A program made the position numbers and the translations under genes. A stretch of DNA of 64,000 bases from Senegalia massiliensis (GTDB lineage: Bacteria > Bacillota > Clostridia > Tissierellales > SIT17): the NCBI RefSeq assembly GCF_900626135.1, contig NZ_LR130786.1:1-64000 (forward strand). The letters run 5' to 3'. Position 1 is the first letter of the stretch. Every line of letters starts with the position of its first letter. The notes beneath the pieces were generated by a model. It was not told the DNA's origin and did no database searches. It was given only the letters and a program-made list of their open reading frames with translations. Of this stretch, positions 43,519 through 52,618 are shown piece by piece.

Positions 43519-43725
43519 GTGGCTAATAATACAAATAGAATAGTAGTTCCAGAAGCTAGAAAAGCTTTAAATCAAATGAAAACTGAAATAGCAAATGAAT
43601 TAGGTCTTACAAATTATGATAATATAGATAAAGGAACTTTAACATCTAGACAAAATGGTTATGTTGGTGGATACATGACTAAAAAATTAGTTGAATCTGC
43701 ACAAAGACAAATGTCAGGTAAATAA
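43519..43725 (+). CDS. Alpha/beta-type small acid-soluble spore protein
   Basis: A 68-residue SASP with GTG start and AGGAGG 8 nt ahead. NRIVVPEARKALNQMKTEIA then NELGLTNYDNIDKGTLTSRQ and NGYVGGYMTKKLVESA carry both conserved family motifs, including the GPR protease site E-I-A. It coats and protects DNA in the dormant spore. Expected to be expressed by sigma-G, although I do not see an unambiguous sigma-G promoter in the 200 bp upstream. Confidence 0.96.
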   Translation: MANNTNRIVVPEARKALNQMKTEIANELGLTNYDNIDKGTLTSRQNGYVGGYMTKKLVESAQRQMSGK

Positions 43726-43733
43726 ATAATTTA

Positions 43734-43772
43734 AAAAAAGAGAAATAAGTTTAAACTTATTTCTCTTTTTTA
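43734..43772 (+). terminator. Terminator of the SASP gene
   Basis: Perfect palindrome AGAGAAATAAGTTT/AAACTTATTTCTCT with A-run and T-run, 9 bp after the SASP stop. Confidence 0.88.
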
Positions 43773-43812
43773 TGTTATAATTTATATGATTAATAGTATT
43801 AAGGGTGATATA

Positions 43813-44349
43813 ATGTTTATTGAAAATAGTGATGAATTAGCACAAAATAAATTAATATTATTGTACATTTTTAACAAAATTGATTATCCTACTACAAATT
43901 CTGAAATCACTCAATTTGTTTTAGAAAATAATCAAATGAATTATTTTTTAGTACAACAATATTTAAGCGAATTAGTAGCATCAAATTTCATAACTATAAA
44001 AACTAAAGATGGTAATGAATATTATAATATAACAGAAGAAGGAAAAAAAGTTCTAGAATTATTTTATGAAAGAATAGCTGCTGAAACAAAAAATTTAGTA
44101 GATAGAAAGTGTTCTATAAAAAATGAAGAAAAAGTTAAAGAAAAGCAAATTATAGGCAATTATTATAAAAAAAATGATACTGAATACATTGTTAATTTAA
44201 AAGTAGTTGAAAATGACAATACTTTATTTACACTTTCATTAAATGTAGTTTCTAACGAACAAGCAAAAATGATATGTAAAAATTGGAAACAAAACCCTCA
44301 AGTTATATATAAAAAATTCATAGATATTCTTACAACAAAAATGGATTAA
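43813..44349 (+). CDS. DUF4364 family protein (winged-helix-like)
   Basis: A 178-residue protein matching the clostridial DUF4364 family: NKLILLYIFNKIDYPTTNSEITQFVLEN looks like a winged-helix start, FLVQQYLSELVASNFI the recognition region, and YNITEEGKKVLELFYERI the wing. The C-terminal part is beta-rich. DUF4364 members are probably transcription regulators but none is well studied. I chose the ATG at 43813, preceded by AAGGGTG, over the ATG at 43786. Confidence 0.83.
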   Translation: MFIENSDELAQNKLILLYIFNKIDYPTTNSEITQFVLENNQMNYFLVQQYLSELVASNFITIKTKDGNEYYNITEEGKKVLELFYERIAAETKNLVDRKCSIKNEEKVKEKQIIGNYYKKNDTEYIVNLKVVENDNTLFTLSLNVVSNEQAKMICKNWKQNPQVIYKKFIDILTTKMD

Positions 44350-44380
44350 TCTTTTTATCTTTATAAAAAGATTAATCCAT
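44341..44380. terminator. Bidirectional terminator
   Basis: A perfect 18-bp stem with a CTTT loop joins the convergent DUF4364 and beta-propeller genes; both stop codons lie inside or beside the stem. Confidence 0.85.
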
Positions 44381-45296
44381 TAGGTTCTTTACCCACATAT
44401 ATTTGATTAACTATAGAATTTTTATTTATATCAAAAACTAAAAGTGAATTTTTAACTAAATCAGTTATATATAATATATTGTCACCATCCCATAATATAT
44501 CATTAGGCATTCCTCCAAGATATATCTTATCTATACTATCTGTAATATAATTTATCTTATATAAAAATCCATCACCACCATTAGTAGAAAAAATTATATT
44601 CTTGTCTTTTAATATAACCATATCTAATAATGTTTCTTCTATAAAGATTCTCTTTAATATTTTTTGATTTTTCAAATTTAAAAAAGAAATTGAACTCTTC
44701 ATGTTTTCGCACTCACAGGACAATATCAACATATTCTCATCCAATATATGAAAGTGTAATGGTAATATATCCATATAGATTTTCTCATCTTTATCTTGAT
44801 TTAAATCAATTACACTTATAGTATATTCATTACTGTTAGCTATATATAGTTTATTATTCTGTTTATCAATTTTTATATCATGAGGTTTTTCACCAACAGA
44901 TATATTTTTAATCAAATTAAACTCTTCTATATCTACTATAGATATAGAATTAGAATCACTGTTTGTAATATATATATATTCATCAGAAATTGCTATGTGG
45001 CTAGGACAACAACCAACATATACTAAATCAATAATTTCTCTTTTAGAGATATCAATTTTTAGTATATTATTACCATAAGAATTTACTAAATAAATTATAT
45101 TAGGTTTTGAATTTTTAAAAATAGAATGGGTCCTATAATTGAATACTTTATCATCTATCTTATGTTTTATCTTATCAAAACACATATCAGTATAATTTAC
45201 TTTAGACATTTTAAAATCCTTATTTGGTTCTATTATATTTAGAGAATTCTCTCCGGAACTAGAAACTATGATTTTTCTGTTCTCAAACTGATTCAT
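44361..45296 (-). CDS. YncE-like beta-propeller protein
   Basis: A 311-residue repeat protein. Six or seven repeats of a YVTN-type unit are visible, for example NIIYLVNSYGNNILKIDISK, EYIYITNSDSNSISIVDIEE, NKLYIANSNEYTISVIDLNQ and DNILYITDLVKNSLLVFDIN. There is no signal peptide, so it seems cytoplasmic, unlike many YncE proteins. Ligand and role are unknown. A single gene with terminators on both sides. Confidence 0.8.
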   Translation of the reverse strand: MNQFENRKIIVSSSGENSLNIIEPNKDFKMSKVNYTDMCFDKIKHKIDDKVFNYRTHSIFKNSKPNIIYLVNSYGNNILKIDISKREIIDLVYVGCCPSHIAISDEYIYITNSDSNSISIVDIEEFNLIKNISVGEKPHDIKIDKQNNKLYIANSNEYTISVIDLNQDKDEKIYMDILPLHFHILDENMLILSCECENMKSSISFLNLKNQKILKRIFIEETLLDMVILKDKNIIFSTNGGDGFLYKINYITDSIDKIYLGGMPNDILWDGDNILYITDLVKNSLLVFDINKNSIVNQIYVGKEPNGLIFL

Positions 45297-45351
45297 CTTT
45301 TCACCTCTTTTATTCTATATAACACTTTATGCTAATAGATAAAATTAGGTG

Positions 45352-45385
45352 AATACCCCTTATTATTAAAATAATAAGAGGTATT
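45352..45385 (-). terminator. Terminator of folC
   Basis: AATACC-CTTATTATT pairs with AATAATAAG-GGTATT (one mismatch), 3 bp beyond the folC stop; the T-rich tail on the minus strand is short. Confidence 0.65.
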
Positions 45386-45388
45386 AGT

Positions 45389-46684
45389 TTATCTTTCTTT
45401 TATTAACTTTCTCACTTCACCAATTAAATATAAAGAACCTGAAGCAACAATCAAATCTCCTTCATTATATTCATCAAAGCATAATTTTATAGCTTGTTCA
45501 ATACTTTCTTCTGAAACTACTTTCTGATTAATTTTATTAATTTTTTTTGCTAAGTCTTTAGAACTCATAGCCCTTGGAACTCTAGGTTTTGTAACTATTA
45601 TATTATCAGCATGTGGTATTACTATGGATAATATCTTGTCTACTTCTTTATCTTTTAGCATACCTACAAGTAAAATTAATTTATTAAATTCAAATAAATT
45701 CTCTATGTTTTCTACCAAGGACTTTGCTCCAGCCTCATTATGAGCACCATCTATAACAACTTTAGGATTATTATTTATTATTTCTAACCTTCCCATCCAC
45801 GCAGTATTTTCAAGTCCTTTTCTAATATTTTCTTCACTAATATTTATTTCATTATTATCATTTAATATTAGTAACGTCTTAACTGCTAAACTTGCATTAT
45901 ATACTTGATATTTTCCTATTAAATTTATTTTTAAGTTTCCATATGTTTTATCTTTATGTGAAATATTAAATACTGAGCCTTTATCATTACATTCATCTAT
46001 GCTAATATCATTAAAATCTAAAAACATAATTTCAGATCTTTTTTCTTTACTAACATTTACAAGGACATTATGAGCTTCATTTTGTTGAGTATAAGAGATT
46101 ACTTTAGAGTTTTCTTTTATGATTCCAGCTTTTTCATATGCTATTTTTTCTATAGTGTCACCTAATATATCCATATGATCTAAAGATATAGGAGTGATTA
46201 CAGATATTAAAGGTTTCCCTATAATATTTGTAGAATCATATCTTCCTCCAAGACCTACTTCTAATGCTATAATATCAGTTTTTTCTTCGAGAAAATATAC
46301 AAATGCTATTGCTGTAACTATTTCAAATTCAGTAGGATGATTATATCCTTCCATTAACATCTGTTCTACTTTTTCTTTTACTTTTAAAGTAACTTCACTT
46401 AATCTCTTATCACTTATATTTTGATTATTTATTCTTATTCTTTCATTAAAAACTTCTAGGTAGGGCGATGTAAATGCCCCTACCTTGTATCCAGATTCAA
46501 ATAATATACTAGAAATGAAAGAAGTGGTTGAACCTTTACCATTAGTACCTGCTATATGAATAAATTTTAATTTATCATGTGGATTTCCTAATAACTCTAA
46601 TAATTTTTTTATATTATCTAATCCTAATTTACTTCCAAATTTTCTAGTACCATGTATAAATTCTAATGCTTTATTATAATTCAT
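45389..46684 (-). CDS. folC: Folylpolyglutamate/dihydrofolate synthase
   Basis: A 431-residue Mur-ligase-superfamily enzyme. The P-loop IHIAGTNGKGSTTSFI (about 42-57) and FTSPYLEVFNERIRIN (folate-binding loop) are diagnostic, as are VITPISLDHMDILGDT and VVIDGAHNEAGAKSL in the C-terminal domain. It adds glutamate to folates in the cytoplasm. It starts 15 bp after valS, the common valS-folC pair in Firmicutes, and shares the T-box transcript. Confidence 0.94.
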   Translation of the reverse strand: MNYNKALEFIHGTRKFGSKLGLDNIKKLLELLGNPHDKLKFIHIAGTNGKGSTTSFISSILFESGYKVGAFTSPYLEVFNERIRINNQNISDKRLSEVTLKVKEKVEQMLMEGYNHPTEFEIVTAIAFVYFLEEKTDIIALEVGLGGRYDSTNIIGKPLISVITPISLDHMDILGDTIEKIAYEKAGIIKENSKVISYTQQNEAHNVLVNVSKEKRSEIMFLDFNDISIDECNDKGSVFNISHKDKTYGNLKINLIGKYQVYNASLAVKTLLILNDNNEINISEENIRKGLENTAWMGRLEIINNNPKVVIDGAHNEAGAKSLVENIENLFEFNKLILLVGMLKDKEVDKILSIVIPHADNIIVTKPRVPRAMSSKDLAKKINKINQKVVSEESIEQAIKLCFDEYNEGDLIVASGSLYLIGEVRKLIKER

Positions 46685-46699
46685 ATTCCCACCTCTTTA

Positions 46700-49351
46700 T
46701 TAATCTTTTTTATCTATAATGTTCTCTAATCGCTCTACAACTTTATCTAGCATCCCTTCGTATTTTTGTTTCTTCTCTCTTTCCTGATTAACTATAGATT
46801 CTGGAGCTTTTTCTACGAATCCTTTATTTGATAACTTTCCATTTACTCTTTTAATTTCATTTTCTAACCTTGATTTTTCTTTTTCTAATCTTTCTATCTC
46901 TTTATCAAAGTCTACAAGCTCTTCAAGAGGTAAAAATATTTCAGCACCTTCTACAACAGCACTCATTGCATCATCTGATATTCCATCCTTATTTTCTTTT
47001 ATTTCTACACTAGATGCTGAAGCAAGTGTAGTAAAGAATAATTCATTATTCTCTAATATTTTTCTTTTATTATCATTTTGTGTTACAAATATAACCTTTG
47101 CTTTTTTAGAAGGAATAACATTCATTTCAGCTCTTATATTCCTTATGTTTTTTATTGCATCCATAATAAAATCAATTTGTTTTTCTGATTCAATAAAATT
47201 ATATTTATCATCATTTTTTGGCCAATTAGATACCATTATACTTTCATTATTCTCATTTATATAACTGTATATCTCTTCTGTTACAAAAGGCATAAAAGGA
47301 TGAAGTAGCTTATTTATATTCCTTAATACATGTATAAGAACATTTTTAACTGTGATTTTATCAGCTTCATCTTCTCCATATAATCTAGGTTTAACCATTT
47401 CTATATACCAATCACAATATTCATTCCATGTAAAATCATATATCCTTTGTGCTGCAAGTCCTAATTCAAACTTATTTAGATTATCATCAATTTCCTTTAT
47501 AGCACTGTTTAATCTAGAAATTATCCATTTATCTTCTACCTTTAGATTTTCATTATCTATGCCTGTAAAATTAAATTCTTCGCCTAAGTTCATTATCACA
47601 AACCTAGAAGCATTCCATAATTTATTAGCAAAATTTCTGCTTGATTCTACTCTTTCAACATAGAATCTCATATCATTACCTGGAGTATTTCCAGTTATAA
47701 GAGAAAATCTTAAAGCATCTGAACCATATTCATCTATTATTTCTAATGGATCAATTCCATTTCCTAGAGATTTACTCATTTTTCTACCTTCAGAGTCACG
47801 AACAAGCCCTGTAATAAATACATTTTTAAAAGGAACTTCTCCGATTTGCTCAACACCTGAAAATACCATTCTTACAATCCAGAAGAATATAATGTCATAT
47901 CCAGTTACAAGTACATCAGTAGGGTAAAAGTATTCTAACTCTTTAGTGTTTTGTGGCCAACCTAATGTTGAAAAAGGCCAAAGCGCTGATGAAAACCAAG
48001 TATCAAGTGTATCTTCATCTTGAATTAGATTTTCTGAGTTGCATTTCGTGCATTTTTCTGGTTTCGTTTTAGATACAATTACTTCACCACAATCTTTACA
48101 ATAATACACTGGAAGTCTATGTCCCCACCATAATTGTCTTGATATGCACCAATCTCTAATATTTTCTAACCAATTTAAATAAATTTTTTCAAATCTTTCT
48201 GGTATAAATTTAAATTCACCATTTTTTAAAGCTTCTATTGCAGGTTCTGCTAAAGGCTTCATTTCTACAAACCATTGTTTTGATATAATAGGTTCAACTA
48301 TAGTATCACATCTTTCACAATGACCTACATTATGATCATGATCTTTTATTTTTACTAAATAACCTTTATCTTCTAAATCAGATACAATTTGTTTTCTAGC
48401 TTCATATCTTTCAAGACCTTCGTACTTTCCACCATTACTATTTATTTTAGCATCATCATCTAATACTTTAAGATTTTCTAGGTTATGTCTTAGCCCTATC
48501 TCAAAATCATTAGGATCATGTGCTGGAGTTATTTTAACTGCACCAGTTCCAAACTCCATTTCAACGTATTCATCTTTAATTATTGGTATTTCTCTTCCTA
48601 CTAGTGGTAAAATAAGTGTTTTACCTATTAAATCTTCATATCTTTCATCATCTGGATTTACTGCAACTGCTACATCACCTAGCATTGTTTCAGGTCTTGT
48701 AGTTGCTATTTCTATAAATTTATCTTCCCCTTTTACAGGATATTTTACATGCCACAATTTCCCTTGTGATTCTTGATGTTCAACTTCTGCATCTGAAATA
48801 GCTGTAGCACAACTAGGACACCAATTTATTATTCTATCTCCTCTATATATTAACCCTTTTTCATATAATCTAATAAAAACTTCTTCTACTGCATCACTTA
48901 AACCTTCATCAAGAGTAAATCTTTCTTTTGACCAATCGCAAGAAACACCTAATTTTCTTAATTGATTTTTTATATTTCCACCATATTCTTCTGTCCATTC
49001 CCAAGCCTTTTCTAAAAATCCTTCTCTTCCTAAATCTTCTTTACTATGACCTTGTTCTTTTATACGGGCAACTACTTTTGATTCAGTAGAAATACTAGCA
49101 TGGTCAGTTCCAGGAAGCCATAATGCTTCATAACCATCCATTCTCTTCCATCTTGTTAAAATATCTTGAATAGTACTATTTAATGCATGACCCATATGAA
49201 GATTTCCTGTTACGTTAGGAGGTGGCATCATAATAGTAAATGGTTCTTTATTTTTATTTACATCTGCTTTGAAATAACCTTTATTATTCCAATCATTATA
49301 TAATCTGTCTTCAAATTCTTTAGGATTATACGTTTTCGCTAAATTTTCCAT
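46700..49351 (-). CDS. valS: Valine--tRNA ligase
   Basis: An 883-residue class I synthetase. The HIGH motif is [18 protein letters not shown] (about 41-58); the CP1 editing domain contains [16 protein letters not shown]; a zinc-like knuckle [19 protein letters not shown] follows; the KMSKS loop is [14 protein letters not shown] (about 523); and the C-terminus ends in the ValRS coiled-coil arm ([18 protein letters not shown]). Full length. Regulated by the T-box at 49556-49785 with specifier GTA; a small ORF lies between the T-box and valS. Confidence 0.97.
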   Translation of the reverse strand: MENLAKTYNPKEFEDRLYNDWNNKGYFKADVNKNKEPFTIMMPPPNVTGNLHMGHALNSTIQDILTRWKRMDGYEALWLPGTDHASISTESKVVARIKEQGHSKEDLGREGFLEKAWEWTEEYGGNIKNQLRKLGVSCDWSKERFTLDEGLSDAVEEVFIRLYEKGLIYRGDRIINWCPSCATAISDAEVEHQESQGKLWHVKYPVKGEDKFIEIATTRPETMLGDVAVAVNPDDERYEDLIGKTLILPLVGREIPIIKDEYVEMEFGTGAVKITPAHDPNDFEIGLRHNLENLKVLDDDAKINSNGGKYEGLERYEARKQIVSDLEDKGYLVKIKDHDHNVGHCERCDTIVEPIISKQWFVEMKPLAEPAIEALKNGEFKFIPERFEKIYLNWLENIRDWCISRQLWWGHRLPVYYCKDCGEVIVSKTKPEKCTKCNSENLIQDEDTLDTWFSSALWPFSTLGWPQNTKELEYFYPTDVLVTGYDIIFFWIVRMVFSGVEQIGEVPFKNVFITGLVRDSEGRKMSKSLGNGIDPLEIIDEYGSDALRFSLITGNTPGNDMRFYVERVESSRNFANKLWNASRFVIMNLGEEFNFTGIDNENLKVEDKWIISRLNSAIKEIDDNLNKFELGLAAQRIYDFTWNEYCDWYIEMVKPRLYGEDEADKITVKNVLIHVLRNINKLLHPFMPFVTEEIYSYINENNESIMVSNWPKNDDKYNFIESEKQIDFIMDAIKNIRNIRAEMNVIPSKKAKVIFVTQNDNKRKILENNELFFTTLASASSVEIKENKDGISDDAMSAVVEGAEIFLPLEELVDFDKEIERLEKEKSRLENEIKRVNGKLSNKGFVEKAPESIVNQEREKKQKYEGMLDKVVERLENIIDKKD

Positions 49352-49366
49352 TTAATTCACTCCTCT

Positions 49367-49537
49367 TTATTTTCCATAAATCATTAATATAACTGAAATA
49401 ATAGTAAGTAAAAGACCTGATACTTTTATTTTAAGTAAGGATTTCAAATCTTTTATCTTCCCTTTATTATACTGTCTATCAGCACCTAAAACTATTACAC
49501 TACTAATTAAAAATATTACTATACCTAATTTAAAAAT
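49367..49537 (-). CDS. Small two-helix membrane protein between the valS T-box and valS (possible ATT start)
   Basis: A 56-codon reading frame ends in TAA at the valS ribosome binding site. It encodes two membrane helices (about 4-18, LGIVIFLISSVIVLG, and 39-54, VSGLLLTIISVILMIYG) around a Lys-rich loop, a composition unlike random AT-rich DNA. No ATG, GTG or TTG opens the frame; the only codon with a well-placed AGGGGTGG site is ATT at 49535-49537. Either it uses a rare start or it is a decayed gene. It lies in the T-box-controlled transcript. Confidence 0.45.
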   Translation of the reverse strand: MFKLGIVIFLISSVIVLGADRQYNKGKIKDLKSLLKIKVSGLLLTIISVILMIYGK

Positions 49538-49555
49538 AAGACCACCCCTTATAAA

Positions 49556-49785
49556 CTAAAAAATACCTCCATCCTTATATAAGGACGAAGGTAATCGCGG
49601 TACCACCTTAATTTCAATTCTGAAATTGACTCTCTTAGTTTTAACGAACATTGTCCGTTCAGATTTACTACTAGTTCAATCTGAAAGCTCAAAAGCTACC
49701 TTCAACAAAAGTTTACTTCTGAATCCTTTCAGCCAAGGGATTCATTCTCTAAAAGTTCTCTTGTCTACTCCTCTTTCTCATTGCC
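49556..49785 (-). promoter_or_regulatory. T-box riboswitch of valS-folC (specifier GTA)
   Basis: The minus strand has AGGTGGTACCGCG (49597-49609), the opening AATGAGAAAGAGGAGTAG, and the terminator ACCTTCGTCCTTAT...ATAAGGATGGAGGT (49565-49592) with T-run. The specifier is GTA (49697-49699), followed by GCTTTTGAGC, matching tRNA-Val. Confidence 0.94.
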
Positions 49786-49807
49786 TCTAATTTTTATATT
49801 ATATATA

Positions 49808-49837
49808 ATTATATATTTATTATACTATTATTGTCAA
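49808..49837 (-). promoter_or_regulatory. Promoter of the valS T-box
   Basis: Minus-strand TTGACA (49832-49837) and TATAAT (49808-49813) with an 18-nt spacer, just upstream of the T-box. Confidence 0.75.
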
Positions 49838-49922
49838 CATTAATGCATAATTAAACTAATAGTAACATATATATTCCTTCAAAATATAATAAAGTATAGT
49901 GAATAAATTTTGGAGGTGTATC

Positions 49923-50921
49923 ATGAAATCTAAATTATTAGCAGTAATATTAGTAATTTCTTTATTTATCTTGCCAATTTTATCAGGTTGTAAAGATGAA
50001 GCAAAGTTAGAAAAAGTAAGGCTTATAGAAGTTACCCACTCTGTTCTCTATGCTCCACAATATGTAGCATTAGAAAAAGGATTTTTTGAAGAAGAAGGCC
50101 TTGATATAGAGCTTACAAATGGTAAAGGTGCAGATAAATCAATGACAGCTTTACTATCAGGAGAAGCTGATATAGGATTTATGGGACCTGAGGCAAGTGT
50201 GTATGTATATAATAGTGATAAAGATAACTATGCTATTAACTTTGCACAACTAACTCAAAAAGATGGTTCTTTCTTAGTTGGAAGAGAAAAAGATGATAAT
50301 TTTACATTTGATAAATTAAAAGGTAAAACAATTATAGGAGGAAGAAAAGGTGGTATGCCAGAAATGATTTTAGAATATGTATTAAAATCTAAAGATATCA
50401 CACCTGGTAAAGATGTAGAAGTTAGAACTGATATACAATTTGCTGCAATGGCTGGAGCATTTTTAGGTGGAGAAGGAGATTATGTAACCCTATTTGAGCC
50501 TGTGGCTTCAGAATTAGAAAAAGAAGGTAAAGGACATATTGTAGCATCCATTGGGGAAGAAGCAGGATATGTTCCTTATACATGCTATAGTGCAACCAAA
50601 GAATATATAAAAGAAAATCCTGAAATAATTCAAAAATTTACAAATGCTGTTTATCGTGGTATGGTCTGGGTCAATGAAAATTCTTCTGAAGATATTGCTG
50701 AAGCTTTAAAAGGACAATTTCCTGATACAGATAAAGATATATTAATATCTCTTGTAGAAAGATATAAAAATCAAGATACTTGGAAACCTGATTTAGTTTT
50801 AACTGAAGAAGGTTTAGAGCATATGATGGACATAATGGAACTAGCTGGAGTACTCGATAATAGAGCTCCTTATGAGCAAATAGTAAATACTGAATTTGCT
50901 AAAAAAGCTATGGAAAAATAG
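49923..50921 (+). CDS. ABC transporter substrate-binding lipoprotein (NMT1/SsuA-like)
   Basis: A 332-residue solute-binding protein. The N-terminal signal ends in a lipobox (LPILSGC, Cys23). The type II periplasmic-binding fold of the NMT1/THI5/SsuA group is shown by YAPQYVALEKGFFEEEGLDIEL, NGKGADKSMTALLSGEADIGFMG and KGKTIIGGRKGGMPEM. Such proteins bind thiamine precursors, sulfonates or nitrate-like solutes; the ligand is unknown. I chose the ATG at 49923 after TGGAGGTG. There is no permease or ATPase gene next to it, so it is an orphan in this window. Confidence 0.88.
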   Translation: MKSKLLAVILVISLFILPILSGCKDEAKLEKVRLIEVTHSVLYAPQYVALEKGFFEEEGLDIELTNGKGADKSMTALLSGEADIGFMGPEASVYVYNSDKDNYAINFAQLTQKDGSFLVGREKDDNFTFDKLKGKTIIGGRKGGMPEMILEYVLKSKDITPGKDVEVRTDIQFAAMAGAFLGGEGDYVTLFEPVASELEKEGKGHIVASIGEEAGYVPYTCYSATKEYIKENPEIIQKFTNAVYRGMVWVNENSSEDIAEALKGQFPDTDKDILISLVERYKNQDTWKPDLVLTEEGLEHMMDIMELAGVLDNRAPYEQIVNTEFAKKAMEK

Positions 50922-50948
50922 AAGTAGGGTTAACCCTACTTCTATTTT
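50915..50948 (+). terminator. Terminator of the substrate-binding protein gene
   Basis: A perfect 34-nt palindrome centred at 50931/50932 with T-run on the plus strand. It also serves the convergent GNAT gene. Confidence 0.85.
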
Positions 50949-50963
50949 GTAGATTAAATAATA

Positions 50964-51407
50964 TTAAATTTCATATTTAAATAAAAGCTCGCCATTCTCA
51001 TCTTTTTCGTTCATATATTTAAAGCCAATACTCTTATATAAATTATACGCTGCTTCATTTCCAGGAACAATACTTAAATATATAGTATTTACTTTGTATT
51101 TTTCTAAAACTATGTCTATAAGTTTATTCATTGCAATTCTTCCATAACCCTTACCTTGATACTTTTTATCTATTAATATTCTATCAATCCACGTATCTTT
51201 ATTAGGACCAAAAGAACCATACATAGCAAATCCAATAATTATATCATTCTTATATATAGCTACTGGATTCCACTCACTATACATACTAGCTTCTTTTAAA
51301 CATTCATCTACAGTTTCAATAAAATTTTCTTGTGTACCTTTTAATTCTATTTTTCTAACTGCTTCTTCATTGCTTTTATCAATATTTCTAAAGTTTATAT
51401 TGCTCAT
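50964..51407 (-). CDS. GNAT-family N-acetyltransferase
   Basis: A 147-residue acetyltransferase similar to spermine/spermidine-type and SpeG/BltD-like GNATs. Motif A is DRILIDKKYQGKGYGRIAMNKL (R-x-x-G-x-G/A pattern, near residue 78), and VPGNEAAYNLYKSIGFKYMNE is the usual C-terminal motif. The polyamine guess rests on overall likeness only. Alone on the minus strand. Confidence 0.87.
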   Translation of the reverse strand: MSNINFRNIDKSNEEAVRKIELKGTQENFIETVDECLKEASMYSEWNPVAIYKNDIIIGFAMYGSFGPNKDTWIDRILIDKKYQGKGYGRIAMNKLIDIVLEKYKVNTIYLSIVPGNEAAYNLYKSIGFKYMNEKDENGELLFKYEI

Positions 51408-51513
51408 TGTATTACCTCATTTTCATCCTAAGTTAATCTATATTTCTACACCATAGCTAAAATACCCAAAATTAATAACAATATAGATATTTTTTAATAA
51501 TAGTATTTTTAGA

Positions 51514-51954
51514 TTAGTAACCATAAAAAACCTCAGTTTTATATTTTGACTCTTCTTTATTTTTAATCTCTTCTAATAAGGATTTAACAAATCCACCTAA
51601 TTCATAATTATCAATTTCATTTAAATCTACCCATTCGTATTCTTCTGCTTCTTCATTTAAAACTACATTATATGAATCTGTTTTACATATATAATCAATA
51701 AATATAAAATGTTTATCTTCATGAAACACTTCATTATAAACACTTTCTTTTATGCTAATCAATTTAATGTCATATATTTCCAATCCAGTCTCTTCTAATA
51801 TTTCTCTTTTCAATGCTTCCTCCATTTTTTCCCCTAACTCAATATGACCACCAGGAATTATATATTTATTATTCCATTTATGAGATTTGCAAAGAAGTAT
51901 TTTATTATCAGGATTAAATATAACTGCACCTACTGTTGTTTCTGGATATTTCAT
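51514..51954 (-). CDS. NUDIX hydrolase
   Basis: A 146-residue NUDIX enzyme. The 23-residue box runs from GGHIELGEKMEEALKREI through LEETGL (G-x5-E-x7-R-E-x2-E-E-x-G), intact, near residue 42. It hydrolyses a nucleoside diphosphate linked to another moiety; the substrate is not predictable. I chose the ATG at 51954, preceded by AAGGGAG; the ATG at 52023 would add an unrelated 23-residue stretch. Confidence 0.9.
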   Translation of the reverse strand: MKYPETTVGAVIFNPDNKILLCKSHKWNNKYIIPGGHIELGEKMEEALKREILEETGLEIYDIKLISIKESVYNEVFHEDKHFIFIDYICKTDSYNVVLNEEAEEYEWVDLNEIDNYELGGFVKSLLEEIKNKEESKYKTEVFYGY

Positions 51955-52191
51955 AATTATTAACTCCCTTCTTATTTTTTGATTTTTATTAAAGTAAGAA
52001 AATACTATTCCACAAGAAAACATTTTACTAATAAACTAAATCTTAATTCTACAAACTTATCTTTACCCAATAAGTTTTAAAGTCAAATAGATTAATATTT
52101 CTATTCTTATTCCCCTTTTATAAATATTTACAATAAAAAAGAATAAAAATATTTATAAAAATTATATTATTTTCATTCTTTATCTCGTATT

Positions 52192-52320
52192 TTATTTTTC
52201 CTCACTAACCTTTACTTCTAAATCTAACGATTTATAAGATTTATTAAAACTTTTACCTCTAATACATAATAAAGCTACCGACCATATAACTATATTTACT
52301 AAGAATAAAAATATTGTCAA
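52192..52320 (-). CDS. Small single-helix membrane peptide, 42 residues
   Basis: A TTG-start ORF with AAGGAGGTG 7 nt upstream. It has one hydrophobic helix (about 3-20, IFLFLVNIVIWSVALLCI) followed by a charged tail (RGKSFNKSYKSLDLEVKVS). This layout is shared by type I toxin-like peptides and by many small membrane proteins. It lies downstream, on the same strand, of the candidate toxin at 52428-52574. No family is recognised. Bases 51955-52191 upstream of NUDIX hold no gene I can support, only an AT-rich hairpin. Confidence 0.45.
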   Translation of the reverse strand: MTIFLFLVNIVIWSVALLCIRGKSFNKSYKSLDLEVKVSEEK

Positions 52321-52373
52321 AATTATTTCACCTCCTTGTTTATTTTTTCTTTAATATGGGGTATAATAATAAT

Positions 52374-52450
52374 ACAGAAGTCGTTGGATTTCATTTAAAT
52401 TAATATTAGTGGTTTAAAAGTAAGTAGTTAGTGGCTACTTACTTTTTTTG
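52374..52450 (+). ncRNA. Candidate antisense RNA (type I antitoxin-like)
   Basis: A plus-strand TATAAT (52362-52367) is followed by about 75 nt and then a strong terminator: AAGTAAGTAG-TTAGTGG-CTACTTACTT with seven Ts. No ORF is present. The 3' part is antisense to the end of the small membrane-peptide gene at 52428-52574. The -35 element is poor (TTGTTT at 20-nt spacing), so the promoter is only moderate. Confidence 0.4.
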
Positions 52451-52618
52451 TGTCTAATTCTATAATTAATCTTTTTATTCTTATTTTAATGTTAATTGAA
52501 CGCTTTGAATTACATACTATATACAATCCTAACAATGAAGAAATAGCTAGAATTATATATTTAACATTTTCCACTCACTCACCTCTTTTCATTAGTTTAT
52601 TCATACCAACGACTTCTG
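52375..52618. repeat. 13-bp inverted repeat flanking the small module
   Basis: CAGAAGTCGTTGG occurs at 52375-52387 on the plus strand and, perfectly inverted, at 52606-52618. Because the two presumed transcripts converge, each would carry the same 13 nt close to its 5' end. Confidence 0.8.
52428..52574 (-). CDS. Small cationic membrane peptide, type I toxin-like, 48 residues
   Basis: A GTG-start ORF with AGAGGTG 5 nt ahead; a 9-codon in-frame leader (start near 52604) ends directly before the GTG. The peptide has one hydrophobic helix (about 6-21, YIILAISSLLGLYIVC) and a highly basic amphipathic tail (KRSINIKIRIKRLIIELDTKK). Its stop codon is inside the terminator hairpin shared with a convergent plus-strand RNA. 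This combination is typical of Firmicutes type I toxins, but no named family is recognised. Confidence 0.5.
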   Translation of the reverse strand: MENVKYIILAISSLLGLYIVCNSKRSINIKIRIKRLIIELDTKKVSSH

